Shown: positions 49,726 through 57,691, counted from the first letter of the stretch. The stretch is DNA of 64,000 nucleotides from Oribacterium sp. (GCA_004554245.1 SFND01000013.1:28600-92599), one strand, 5' to 3'. Notes: generated by a model not told the origin, from the letters alone. Program-made: numbers and translations.

Positions 49726-51009
49726 TTAAAACGCTACCTTTTTGTTGTTGAAATGCTTTCGGCACACCAGTTTGAGTTTTTTCCTCGGATAGGATCTTCC
49801 TGGCAGCACCTTTCCTTTGGTTCGGAGCGTTTCTTTGTATAATCGATCGATACAGGTCGGTTTGAGAATGCTGCACAGAATCTTAGGAAGTAAGCCTTTG
49901 AGACAGCCGATGATAAAGGACCTGTTCGATTGATATCGGTGCTTGTTGGCGCTTTCTGCAGGGATTTGCAGATTATTGTCGGCCTCGTTTTTGATAAGCG
50001 ATGCAAGATTTGAGAGAAGAACATTGATATAGAATTCCTGCATGATCGAGACGGCAGTTGCTCCTGAAAATTCTTCAAGGCATAGGCGGGTTTTGAGCTC
50101 TCTGTACTTTACTTCGATCGGCCAGCGATAGAAATAAAGTTCACGGAACATCGACGGCGTGATGCCTGGATCAAAGATGTTTGTGGCGAGATATTCTTTG
50201 GTTCCATTCGGAAGGTCGACCTCGACGACTCGTATCTTTACATCTTTCGTTCCGAGTTTCGGGTTGCCAGACAGGATGGATATAGTGTCTCCTTTGCAGT
50301 TTTTAACTATCTTTGCGTTGTTTTTCAGGCGCATAAGGCAAAGATGATTTCGCTCAGAAAAGAAGCGAAACATACCTTCAGAGTAATAGCCTCGATCAAA
50401 GATGACGATGCTGTTATCGGTGAAGATATCAAGTGCTTCAAGATTTGCGATGTGCTCCTTCGCTGCCGTACGCTCTGAGGCAAAATACGGGCTGAGAGAA
50501 GCGTGAACGATGTAATCATCCAGAACATCATAGATGATCGATGCCAGCCCCGAAGTGAAGCGTCGCTCTGGATTTGGATAGGTCGACATTTCGCCAAAGA
50601 ATTCGAAATTGGATTTCGAATTCGGCAGTTCGATCTTGGAACCATCAACAGCTAAAAGATGGTAACCATTCCATGTCCGTCTTTGAGGCTGCTGCTTATA
50701 AAACAAATCTACGGAGATGTTAAAGAGTGAAAGGAATAAATCCGGATGAATGGACTGGCGGGCTTTGGAGAGCGCCTGCTTGGAAACATCAGGAAATTCA
50801 AGGTTTTTCAGCTCCGTTCGGATTTTGAAAAGGTTCTGATACATGGACGCTTTCGAGGTGAAGAGCAGGTACATGATTACATGAAAAATCGATAGTTTCC
50901 GCTTACGGACGAAGCGATTTTTTTCACGATAAGCATCGAGGTTATCCGGATTTGTGATATAATCACGGATGGATTGAATAATGTTTTTGCAGATGTTGAT
51001 TCGATTCAT
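49726..51009 (-). CDS. IS4-family transposase
   Basis: A 427-residue DDE transposase. The first catalytic Asp is in LLAVDGSKIELP (residue 122), the second in SIVIFDRGYYSEGMF, and the Glu in the YREK-like segment YFYRWPIEVKYRELKTRLCLEEFSG. This is the IS4/IS231 arrangement. The frame is intact and full length, so the element may be active. AAGGAGGTCAG precedes the ATG. Codon use and AT content differ from neighbouring host genes. Confidence 0.95.
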   Translation of the reverse strand: MNRINICKNIIQSIRDYITNPDNLDAYREKNRFVRKRKLSIFHVIMYLLFTSKASMYQNLFKIRTELKNLEFPDVSKQALSKARQSIHPDLFLSLFNISVDLFYKQQPQRRTWNGYHLLAVDGSKIELPNSKSNFEFFGEMSTYPNPERRFTSGLASIIYDVLDDYIVHASLSPYFASERTAAKEHIANLEALDIFTDNSIVIFDRGYYSEGMFRFFSERNHLCLMRLKNNAKIVKNCKGDTISILSGNPKLGTKDVKIRVVEVDLPNGTKEYLATNIFDPGITPSMFRELYFYRWPIEVKYRELKTRLCLEEFSGATAVSIMQEFYINVLLSNLASLIKNEADNNLQIPAESANKHRYQSNRSFIIGCLKGLLPKILCSILKPTCIDRLYKETLRTKGKVLPGRSYPRKKLKLVCRKHFNNKKVAF

Positions 51010-51134
51010 AAGACTGACCTCCTTGAAGTGCGGTTAAGGGTTCGCGCCGCTGCGAACATCCCCTTGATTGACAAGGTCGCGAAGCGACCTCACTTTTGGG
51101 AGGTTTTGTCAAGTCTTTTGATAAATATATTTGC

Positions 51135-51166
51135 AAAAAATAAGACCCACGCTTTCGCGTGAGTCT
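51135..51166 (-). terminator. Hairpin upstream of the transposase, inside the IS end
   Basis: Minus strand: GACTCACGC and GCGTGGGTC around GAAA, followed by TTATTTTTTGC. It points toward the transposase gene and would stop transcription entering from outside the element. Confidence 0.75.
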
Positions 51167-51188
51167 AAGTGTTAAGTTGACGACATTG

Positions 51189-51217
51189 GGGTCAGACCCC
51201 CTTACGAAATTCTTAAG
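51189..51217 (-). repeat. GGGGTCAGACCCC palindrome interrupted by the IS
   Basis: The right part of the target palindrome, followed by CTTACGAAATTCTTAAG. On the minus strand the arm reads CTTAAGAATTTCGTAAG and supplies the last codons (Leu-Arg-Ile-Ser) and stop of the SGNH hydrolase gene. Confidence 0.85.
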
Positions 51218-52323
51218 ATGCTGCTGAGGAAGCGCGTCAGTACTTCTGCTGCCCGTTGGTGGCTCTTCACGCCAGGGTGCTGCAGCGCGCCCATCGTTTC
51301 CGCCGTGGTGTCCGGCAGCTCCAGGAGGAAGCAGTTCTCATCCGAAGAGTGCTCCTTATACAGCATCACGCCCCGCTGAATCACCGGCAGGATCTCGTTC
51401 CCCATCATGCCGATACACCAGACCAGCTTCGCGCCCGGATTCTTCTCACGGAGAAGCACCAGGAAATCGCGAACCCCGCGCGCGATCCACTCCACATCTT
51501 CCGGATGGAAGTCACCGTTCTCCAGACGCCGAAGCTTATGCCGGACCCCGGTCTCCGGAATCGTCCATGCCGGCTTATCAAACGCCACCTGTTCATTGGT
51601 ACCCAGGTTGATGATGACCGCATCTGGCTGCCAGGAAGCGAAGTCATTCTCCTCCTGCGCCCCCGCCATCACATTCTGCGCACCGGTCGAAACACCGCTG
51701 ACCTCGGTATAGACCGACGGCATCACATTGCGCACATCGTTTTTCCAGTCGGATACGATGCCCCAGCCGCTCTGTGAGATGCAGCGAAACTCCGCATGCA
51801 GCGCATCCGCCGTCATACGACTGTAGTTATTGACCGCCGAATAAAAATCCGCGATCTCATCCTCCACCTCGGATACCGCCCCGATCGCACCCACGCCACT
51901 CGTGATGCTGTCGCCGACGAATTCCAGGCGGAGCGCCGGTTCCGGAAGCGCCCGGAATTCACCGTCCGCATATTCGAGCCCGGTAATCTGCAGCAGATGC
52001 TTCGGATCCTCCGCCATCGCCTGTACCTCCTTCATCAGACGCACATGCTTCACGGTTCCCTCCGTCATCCCGCGGAACAGACACACCCGGCTCTCTCCCG
52101 GATTCACCGGCATACGCGCGATCCAGGCACCATCGATCTCCACACTGATCCACGGCTGCATCCACTCAAAATCCGCGTAAAAATCCACCCACAGCTCCGT
52201 TCCGGTGAACGCAAGCTCGATCCCGCTCGCCGTCCAGAACAGCGTCAGCGGATCGCGCCCCACATGTCTCCCCAGTGCCCGCACCTGTAGAAGCTCTGCA
52301 AGCGATTTCTTATGAAGCTTCAT
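51202..52323 (-). CDS. SGNH/GDSL hydrolase, carbohydrate esterase family 2-like
   Basis: A 373-residue esterase with no signal peptide. Residues 1-130 form a beta-sandwich (LTLFWTASGIELAFTGTELWVDF), and residues 135-370 the SGNH hydrolase domain: block I LEFVGDSITSGVGA with the catalytic Ser, GWGIVSDW, INLGTNEQ (block III) and the C-terminal HPGVKSHQRAAE with the catalytic His. This matches CE2 acetyl-xylan/glucan esterases. GGAGGTAATGTG precedes the chosen ATG. The C-terminal Leu-Arg-Ile-Ser is coded by the adjacent repeat, so the original end of the protein may have been replaced. Confidence 0.88.
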   Translation of the reverse strand: MKLHKKSLAELLQVRALGRHVGRDPLTLFWTASGIELAFTGTELWVDFYADFEWMQPWISVEIDGAWIARMPVNPGESRVCLFRGMTEGTVKHVRLMKEVQAMAEDPKHLLQITGLEYADGEFRALPEPALRLEFVGDSITSGVGAIGAVSEVEDEIADFYSAVNNYSRMTADALHAEFRCISQSGWGIVSDWKNDVRNVMPSVYTEVSGVSTGAQNVMAGAQEENDFASWQPDAVIINLGTNEQVAFDKPAWTIPETGVRHKLRRLENGDFHPEDVEWIARGVRDFLVLLREKNPGAKLVWCIGMMGNEILPVIQRGVMLYKEHSSDENCFLLELPDTTAETMGALQHPGVKSHQRAAEVLTRFLSSILRIS

Positions 52324-52349
52324 CACATTACCTCCCTCTGTTTTCATCC

Positions 52350-52382
52350 TGGGCCAATGCCTCTGCCCTCCACATCGTCACG
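52350..52382 (-). repeat. GGAGGCATTGGCC-family motif
   Basis: Minus strand CGATGTGGAGGGCAGAGGCATTGGCC (core only shown in part) about 27 bp upstream of the SGNH hydrolase start, inside its leader. Confidence 0.7.
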
Positions 52383-52708
52383 CCTATGCATAGACCATCG
52401 CAATTTATATTGATAATTGACCCACCCGGATCCGTCTAAGACTAAATAAAAGAAGGCTGCCGCGCCATGATCTGTGCGTGCAGACTTTCCCTTATTTTCG
52501 ACCCAATTTTAAGGGAAAGACGCCTACTCTAAGGGAAAACGCGTCTCTTTCTCCCAAAAGAATTCGTCTTTCTCCCAATTTCGCCTGCATTTTGGGAGAA
52601 ATTGGAGCACTCTGGATGAAATCTTTCCGTGTGGATCCACTATGTGGAACATCCTCACTTTCAAAACTCAAAAAATTATCAAGTTTTGAAAGTGGCACCA
52701 CCGTCCTG
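52383..52708. other. Intergenic, no gene seen
   Basis: About 330 bp between the SGNH hydrolase leader and the repeat near the SWIM gene end. It holds two inverted pairs, TTTGGGAGAAA-like segments near 52550-52610 and TCACTTTCAAAACT/AGTTTTGAAAGTG (about 52656-52692), the latter a plausible hairpin. No reading frame is convincing. Confidence 0.4.
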
Positions 52709-52785
52709 CGCCAATGCCTCCGCCCTCGACATCGTCACGCCGCGAAACAGACCGACACCGGCCATTTCCGTGCGCTCCGCCTCAA
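52709..52785 (-). repeat. GGAGGCATTGGC-family motif resembling part of the methyltransferase gene
   Basis: The segment opens with GCCAATGCCTCCGCCCTCGA on the plus strand and continues to GTGCGCTCCG. Over about 74 bp it aligns with 53334-53407 inside the methyltransferase gene at roughly 70 percent by eye. Read on the minus strand it would code for a peptide ending SRAEALAQ, against QRVEALAQ in the methyltransferase. Confidence 0.6.
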
Positions 52786-53219
52786 TACCACCGACGATTT
52801 TTTATCTCCTCTAATTCTACAAGCGCATCGTAAAGCTGAATCTGCAATTCCCGTTTTTTAAGACTATTTACATATTTTCTCAAGTCGTCGTAATGCTGCT
52901 TCGCCCGCTCTTCCTCCTCGCGCTCCCAATTTTCCACCTGTTTCTTAAAATCTTCTGCCACTTTCGGTTCCGCTGTGAAATACAGCGCAATCATATGCTT
53001 ACACACAACACGTCGCCCCTCGGCGAAAGGACAGGTGCACGTGGATTTTCTAGGATGAATCTTATCGACATGCACGACATAGCTGTTTCCATTGCTACCC
53101 TCTACCACGCCATCATAAGTACCATCGGCCGCTTCATTCCATGAAGCCACCATTTTATCTTCATAGTACTCCATGCCGCGCCAGACGGAATCCGCACTCG
53201 CAACTCCTATTAAACTCAT
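52782..53219 (-). CDS. SWIM zinc finger domain protein
   Basis: A 145-residue protein. The SWIM motif is CTCPFAEGRRVVCKH (CxC-x-CxH, residues 60-74), a zinc-binding fold that can bind DNA or protein. It is preceded by WRGMEYYEDKMVASWNEAADGTYDGVVEGS, usual for SWIM proteins, and followed by a charged helix (FKKQVENWEREEEERAKQHYDDLRKYV). The ATG is 4 bp after the methyltransferase stop with AAGGAG upstream, so the two are co-translated. Role unknown. Confidence 0.85.
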   Translation of the reverse strand: MSLIGVASADSVWRGMEYYEDKMVASWNEAADGTYDGVVEGSNGNSYVVHVDKIHPRKSTCTCPFAEGRRVVCKHMIALYFTAEPKVAEDFKKQVENWEREEEERAKQHYDDLRKYVNSLKKRELQIQLYDALVELEEIKNRRWY

Positions 53220-53223
53220 ATCA

Positions 53224-53835
53224 TCAGGTCTCCTTCCTGAAAATCACATTCAGCCACTTCTGGCTTCGCCGGTCCGCGCGCACATCTTCGGATATCCAGC
53301 ACGCTTCGATGCTGGCACCGCCTTCCACCTGAGCCAATGCTTCCACCCTCTGCTCTGTCATGTCGCAGAACAGGCGGCCGCTCGACGCTTCGGTGCGCTC
53401 CGTTTCGCCGTATTTCCAGGATGCGTAGAGCACGCCGCCCGGAACGAGTGCGCACATCAGTCGGTGGAACACCTCACCCTGCTGCCGCTCCTGTACGTGG
53501 AGCAGCGACGCGCACGCCCAGATGCCGTCGAAACATGCATCGTAATCCAACTCCTGAAAGCGCAGCTGTCGGACCTCCTGCTGCAGAAGCCGCGATGCAA
53601 ATGCACACATTTCCTTCGACGCATCGATGGCGGTCACGGCGTAACCGGCCTGCATGAAGTGCAGACTGTCCCGACCGCTTCCACAGCCGGCATCCAGCAC
53701 CGCTGCGCCCGGCGTGAGATACTTCTCAAAACGCTCGTAGCTTTCACTCATGTCCGCATGGAGCGTCTGATCCGCATAGGCGTTGGCGGGATCGTCATAA
53801 TATGCTATCGTCTGGTTTTTCTCGTTCGTCATCAT
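53224..53835 (-). CDS. Class I SAM-dependent methyltransferase
   Basis: A 203-residue enzyme with motif I AAVLDAGCGSGRDSLHFMQAGY (near residue 45), VTAIDASKEMCAFA (motif II) and GIWACASLLHV (motif IV region), like small-molecule methyltransferases with the TehB-like fold. Substrate unknown. No good ribosome site precedes the ATG-ATG start. It is followed directly by the SWIM gene. The C-terminal part contains a copy of the CATTGG-family motif in frame (VEALAQ). Confidence 0.85.
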   Translation of the reverse strand: MMTNEKNQTIAYYDDPANAYADQTLHADMSESYERFEKYLTPGAAVLDAGCGSGRDSLHFMQAGYAVTAIDASKEMCAFASRLLQQEVRQLRFQELDYDACFDGIWACASLLHVQERQQGEVFHRLMCALVPGGVLYASWKYGETERTEASSGRLFCDMTEQRVEALAQVEGGASIEACWISEDVRADRRSQKWLNVIFRKET

Positions 53836-54010
53836 TTTTTACACTTAAAACTGATCCGTTTTACACTCAGATTTGACCCACCCTGCAGTGAAATTCTATG
53901 CATCCACGAGGTTTCTCCAATTATCCACCTACAAGTGTCCTGTTTTACGTCTTAACGCGACATCGGAGACATATTCATCATTCAGAGCGACATGGTTTTC
54001 CACATTTCTC

Positions 54011-54577
54011 TTACCGGATAACCACATAATCTGTATATCTCCACAGACCGTAGCCCTGCAGCTTCGCGGCGTCATAGACCGGTCTCAGGTTGTGCTCGAG
54101 GATGTTCGTGAACTGCTCCTCGGTATTTCCGGGGATATACAGATTTTCGACCGCCCACATCGCATTGAGATTATCGCGGCGACACTTCTCGAAGGCCTTC
54201 TGGATCTGCTCGTGGCTGAAGACGGTTTCATACATCTTATACTGGAGCGCGGCCAGATTACCGAAGTAGAGATCCCACTCCGGGAGGCGGTTGCTCTTAC
54301 TGGAATTCAGCCGACGCTCCATCGCATTCTCGCACTTGCCCCGGATCGTCGGGCCGAGATGCAGCTTGTAGCGCGTCACGGAGTACCACGCGTCGCAGAT
54401 CATCTCGTCGATGATCTTTTCGAAGCTGATGTCGCCTTCCTCGGTCGGCAGCAGGTTGAGGATTGCCTCCAGCCAGTAGAACTTATAGCACTGCGACGGA
54501 TCGTCCAGCATACGCGCGAACTTACCCGTGTCCAGATCGTTCCTGTAGGAAGCATCGGTATGTAATACTAAGTCCAT
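54011..54577 (-). CDS. Unknown protein with resemblance to HNH-linked N-terminal domains
   Basis: A 188-residue protein with no signal or membrane segment. The N-terminal part CYKFYWLEAILNLLPTEEGDISFEKIIDEMICDAWYSVTRYKLHLG recalls the N-terminal half of some HNH endonuclease-containing proteins of about 300 residues, but no HNH motif follows; the C-terminal part (HEQIQKAFEKCRRDNLNAMWAVENLYIPG) is different. The gene may be a variant family or a truncated member. GGAGGCCTGCCT precedes the ATG. Family assignment is weak and no function is proposed. Confidence 0.55.
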   Translation of the reverse strand: MDLVLHTDASYRNDLDTGKFARMLDDPSQCYKFYWLEAILNLLPTEEGDISFEKIIDEMICDAWYSVTRYKLHLGPTIRGKCENAMERRLNSSKSNRLPEWDLYFGNLAALQYKMYETVFSHEQIQKAFEKCRRDNLNAMWAVENLYIPGNTEEQFTNILEHNLRPVYDAAKLQGYGLWRYTDYVVIR

Positions 54578-54735
54578 AGGCAGGCCTCCGGCGGTTAAAG
54601 ATGAGCTACGTAAATACGAGATTTAATATGCTTCTGATTTTATCACATTCCTGCTGCTGTTTTGATACAATCATTTCATTTTCTGTGCGCCTGACGCAAA
54701 AGGTCGTTTTGATCGAGGGGGGGACATTATTTGTT

Positions 54736-54805
54736 TTCACGAAGTGAGGTTTTCCATTCTATGTGGCATTAACTTTTTTCGATTTTTTCGCAATCCCTGG
54801 AATTC
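54736..54805 (+). repeat. Stand-alone copy of the array-type repeat
   Basis: The segment from TTTTCACGAAGTGAGG to CCCTGGAATTCC is nearly identical over about 70 bp to 57692-57764, the first unit of the array at 57692-58195. Confidence 0.75.
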
Positions 54806-54869
54806 CCCATCACGTAATTCTCAAAACCGGAGCTTGCAGGAATTACTGTTGAGCCCGTGGTCAGTCGGC

Positions 54870-54898
54870 GGCGTAACGATGTGGAGGGCGGAGGCATT
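54870..54898 (+). repeat. GGAGGCATTGG-family motif
   Basis: CGATGTGGAGGGCGGAGGCATTGG (core 54878-54897) in a 430-bp intergenic stretch that otherwise holds only the array-type repeat. Confidence 0.65.
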
Positions 54899-55009
54899 GG
54901 ATAAGAACTTTAGTAAGGATTTCAAATGAAGTCGCCGATTGACTTTTTACAGCATGCACGCCATCATGTTTATGAGGTAGTCTACACGTTTCGAAAGGGG
55001 ACTTGAATT

Positions 55010-55201
55010 ATGAAAACCTGGGCAGATTATAAAAATCATGTGAAGAAAATCGATTCTGATACAGCAAAAGAACTGGCAGAAATTGAAGAAAATACAAAGA
55101 TTATTTCTGCGATGATTCAGCATAGTTATTCTCAGGCTATCGCAAAGCAGGGCAGAGCTATGGATGATGTATTTGATGATCTGGAAAGGAGCTTGAAGTA
55201 A
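55010..55201 (+). CDS. Small protein resembling the start of an XRE-type antitoxin
   Basis: A 63-residue charged protein, MKTWADYKNHVKKIDSDTAKELAEIEENTKIISAMIQ, which resembles the N-terminus of HigA/XRE antitoxins, but the helix-turn-helix that should follow is replaced by QAIAKQGRAMDDVFDDLERSLK. GAAAGGGGACTTGAATT precedes the ATG. No toxin gene is adjacent. Its AT-rich codon use differs from core genes. It may be a shortened antitoxin remnant or a distinct small family. A terminator follows after about 165 bp. Confidence 0.5.
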   Translation: MKTWADYKNHVKKIDSDTAKELAEIEENTKIISAMIQHSYSQAIAKQGRAMDDVFDDLERSLK

Positions 55202-55365
55202 AGCTGATGAGTCTTCTGGTTCGCTTTATATTTTGAATGTGATTTATGCGAAACGAGATCAGTTGAAGGCTTTAAAAAGCATGACAGTATAGATATCAAC
55301 AGAACTTTCAGGATAATACTGGTAGAAATTATATTTGTATCGTAAGATGACGTGGAATAATATGG

Positions 55366-55410
55366 CAGCCCCGGGCGGACAGTGACGTCTGCGTCGGGGC
55401 TTATTTTTTT
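55366..55410 (+). terminator. Terminator
   Basis: GCCCCGGGCGGAC and GTCTGCGTCGGGGC arms around AGTGAC, followed by TTATTTTTTT, on the plus strand downstream of the small ORF at 55010. Confidence 0.85.
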
Positions 55411-55451
55411 CTGGCTGTTGTACAGGTTTCTGTGCGGTTATTTCACGGTGA

Positions 55452-55495
55452 GATTCACACTTAAAATTGACCCGGGTCAGTTTTGAGTGTGAATC
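55452..55495. repeat. 44-bp inverted repeat with TTGACCC-GGGTCA centre
   Basis: GATTCACACTTAAAATTGAC and its near-complement GTCAGTTTTGAGTGTGAATC meet at CCCGGG-like centre. Related decayed pieces occur near 52418 (TTGACCCACCCGG) and 53842-53885 (ACACTTAAAACTGATCC). Confidence 0.7.
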
Positions 55496-55556
55496 TTCAT
55501 CGACTGCCGGGAGGCGCGGGCGCGCTGACTTTCGGGCACTGCTGCGCGCCGGCGGA

Positions 55557-55660
55557 GCGATGATGTAAGGGGCGGAGGCATTGGCCGAAGACATAGCAGC
55601 GCCGGGTGGTTAATATAATTTGGATTATGATAATTTGAATTATATTAACAACCCAGTGCT
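55557..55660 (+). repeat. GGAGGCATTGGCC motif joined to AT-rich palindrome (copy 1)
   Basis: GATGATGTAAGGGGCGGAGG, then CATTGGCCGAAGACATAGC, then a palindrome 55598-55660: AGCGCCGGGTGGTTAATATAA paired with TTATATTAACAACCCAGTGC over a central TTTGGATTATGATAATTTG. It lies just past the end of the AAA ATPase gene. A matching joined unit is at 58399-58504. Confidence 0.8.
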
Positions 55661-55680
55661 GTATTTATAACTCTTCGAAG

Positions 55681-57093
55681 CTAGAGAAGCTGATCTTCCT
55701 GTATCAGTAGAAGCCGTGGATTCTCTTCTGCGATGCTGGTCAGGCGGTCTGTGAATCCGCTTTTTGAGAAGAGTCCATAGATGATTTCGTAATCCTTAAA
55801 GGCTTTTGCCAGATCCGGAGATTTGGCTTTCTCCTGCAGGGATGTGTACACGGCGACATCTACCGGCTTCTGGTGGTATTTACACTCGCCGAGGAACAGA
55901 CGTCTGTTTCGGTTGTCTACGGCAGCCACATCGATTTCGGTGTCGTCTTCATGGTCGTTGCACCAGTATGCACCGATGCGGGATGGTGTGAACTCGATCT
56001 GCTGTCTGCGGCACAGTTCTGCGAAAATATCGCGGCAGATGCTTTCATAGGAAAAGGCCACAAACTTCTGCTGAAAGTCTTTTTCCATCTGATCCAGCAC
56101 GATCTGCTGATTTCCCAGTTCCAGCTCTCCTTTGAAAGGATATACATAGGTGAACCAGAATCGGATGAAGTTATCGTTCACATAATAGAGGCCTTTTCGG
56201 GAACGTTCCGGATTTTTCTCGGTGATCGGAACATGTTTCGCGACATATCCGAGGTCCATCAGCGTCTTCAGGTACGGTGTGATCGCAGCGCTGTCCTGTC
56301 CGATGCTAAGACCGATTTTACTCAGCTTGTGGTTTCCGTCTGAGATTGCTTTGAGCACAGAAAAATAATTCACCGGCGCCTGCACTTCTTCGTTCAGAAG
56401 GAAATCCGGTTCTTCATAGAGGAAACCGTTTTTCGACAGTATCACACGCTGAATCTGCTCGATCAGTGGCTCGTCCGGCTGAAAGAGCTCCATGTATTTC
56501 GGCACGCCGCCTGTGATGGCATACTGCATGACGGTATCTTCAAAGGACATGTTTTGCGTTACGTATACGTCGGTAAATGGCAGCGGCATCAGGCGAATCT
56601 GCGCGGTTCTTCGTCCATAGAGTGGGCTGTCATACGACAAGGCATGCTTTTTCATCATGCTGATCAGTGAGCCGCTGAGGATGAGCATCACATGGTGATC
56701 TTTCAGTATTTCATCCCATGCATTCTGCAGTATCGACGGAAAATCCGGGTTCGTTTTCACGAGATAGGGAAACTCATCGATGACCAGAACCTTTTCTTCA
56801 TCCGGATGATCGTCTGCTACCAGCTGAAACAGATCCAGCCAGTCATCGAACGTGACTTTCGCGAGCATCGGATTATTCATGCCACGTGAAAGGACGGAGG
56901 CAAAGCGCTTCCGGCTCTGTGCTTCACTTTCCGTCGTCGCCAGAAAATAAAACGCACGCTTATCTTTTATGAATTCTTTGATCAGCGTCGTTTTTCCGAC
57001 CCGTCTCCGTCCATACACGATGACGAAACCACTCTCTCGCGTATATTCCGCATTCAGCGTCGCGAGCTCTGACGCTCTCCCGATGAAGTCCAT
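55681..57093 (-). CDS. AAA ATPase with DUF234-type C-terminal domain
   Basis: A 470-residue ATP-binding protein. N-terminal AAA domain: FIGRASELATLNAEY, Walker A VIVYGRRRVGKTTLIKEF, Walker B EKVLVIDEFPYL, and sensor LILSGSLISMM. Then a winged-helix region (LSKIGLSIGQDSAAITPYLKTLMDLGYV) and a C-terminal nuclease-like DUF234 domain with EIDVAAVDNRNRRLFLGECKY, which resembles a restriction-type E-x-D...E-x-K core. Such proteins are common in archaea and anaerobes; role unknown, possibly defence or DNA processing. AAAGGCGG precedes the ATG. AT-rich palindromes flank the gene on both sides. Confidence 0.88.
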   Translation of the reverse strand: MDFIGRASELATLNAEYTRESGFVIVYGRRRVGKTTLIKEFIKDKRAFYFLATTESEAQSRKRFASVLSRGMNNPMLAKVTFDDWLDLFQLVADDHPDEEKVLVIDEFPYLVKTNPDFPSILQNAWDEILKDHHVMLILSGSLISMMKKHALSYDSPLYGRRTAQIRLMPLPFTDVYVTQNMSFEDTVMQYAITGGVPKYMELFQPDEPLIEQIQRVILSKNGFLYEEPDFLLNEEVQAPVNYFSVLKAISDGNHKLSKIGLSIGQDSAAITPYLKTLMDLGYVAKHVPITEKNPERSRKGLYYVNDNFIRFWFTYVYPFKGELELGNQQIVLDQMEKDFQQKFVAFSYESICRDIFAELCRRQQIEFTPSRIGAYWCNDHEDDTEIDVAAVDNRNRRLFLGECKYHQKPVDVAVYTSLQEKAKSPDLAKAFKDYEIIYGLFSKSGFTDRLTSIAEENPRLLLIQEDQLL

Positions 57094-57109
57094 ATAGTCC
57101 GCCTTTCTT

Positions 57110-57150
57110 AATTAATATAATTTGAATTATGATAATTTGAATTATATTAT
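57110..57150. repeat. AT-rich palindrome (copy 2)
   Basis: TTAATATAATTTGAATTATG and ATAATTTGAATTATATTA match the centres of the 55598 and 58440 palindromes. It lies 17 bp upstream of the ATPase start, so it could hold its promoter or operator. The downstream GTGCTGTATTTATACCTCT is also shared by all three copies. Confidence 0.75.
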
Positions 57151-57216
57151 CGATGTTTGATTGTGTCAATCTTTGAGAAAATGGAGGTGCTGTATTTATA
57201 CCTCTACGGGTATATA

Positions 57217-57245
57217 GTGTCTGACCCCATTATGAAATTCTTAAG
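57217..57245 (-). repeat. Decayed GGGGTCWGACCCC palindrome with CTTAAG arm
   Basis: Plus strand GTGTCTGACCCCATTATG then AAATTCTTAAG. On the minus strand it codes the last Leu-Arg-Ile-Ser and stop of the SRAP-like gene. Confidence 0.7.
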
Positions 57246-57556
57246 AAGGTCATGTCGGTGATGGCATGCGGGAGGATGTCAGCGGGGTTTGTGGTCGGAG
57301 CAAGCCAGGAAAAAAGATGATCTTCGGACAGAATCAGCGGCATGCGGTCATGGATGAAGCGTATGCTGTCTGCGGGTTCGCGTGTCAGGACGACGAAGTG
57401 AGGAAGGCCGGCCTGCAGAGATGATGTCTGGGCGTCGAGAACAAAGGCTTCAGATTGTGTGGATGGCCAGCGTTGCATCAGTGGGGAGCGGTTCATCTGC
57501 GCGATGATTGTCTGCATTTCCGGACTTTCTTTATCGATGTAAAAGCGACAGCACAT
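57230..57556 (-). pseudogene. SRAP (YedK/HMCES-like) protein with large internal deletion
   Basis: A 108-residue frame. It begins MCCRFYIDKESPEMQTIIAQMNRSP, where Cys2 is the residue that crosslinks to abasic DNA in SRAP proteins. It then jumps at about residue 45 to FVVLTREPADSIRFIHDRMPLIL, the C-terminal SRAP block with its catalytic His. The central region of about 100 residues, including the conserved Asn-Ala-Arg-x-Glu segment, is missing. SRAP proteins are usually near 200 residues. AGGAGTTGTCT precedes the ATG. It ends in repeat-coded Leu-Arg-Ile-Ser. Probably non-functional, though the frame is kept open. Confidence 0.65.
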
Positions 57557-57691
57557 AGACAACTCCTGTGGGATGAATGCATGTTAAGTTCCTGCAGTGA
57601 GTGTTGTTTTTTACGCGGTTCACTGCGAGGGTAGACTATATCTGATTATAGCTTGTTCGGTCAATCACCACAATGTACTGGCAAAATGAGG

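Larger units (their letters stand above)
49567..51188. mobile_element. IS4-family insertion sequence (IS231-like), 1622 bp
   Basis: Terminal inverted repeats CAATGTAGTCAAC (left) and GTTGACGACATTG (right) differ at one position. The element is flanked by identical 11-bp copies of GGGTCAGACCC at 49556-49566 and 51189-51199, a target duplication of IS231-like size and of the GGG-N5-CCC form known as the preferred IS231A target. It contains one transposase gene on the minus strand and an upstream hairpin. Sequence is more AT-rich than the surroundings, suggesting recent arrival. Confidence 0.92.
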
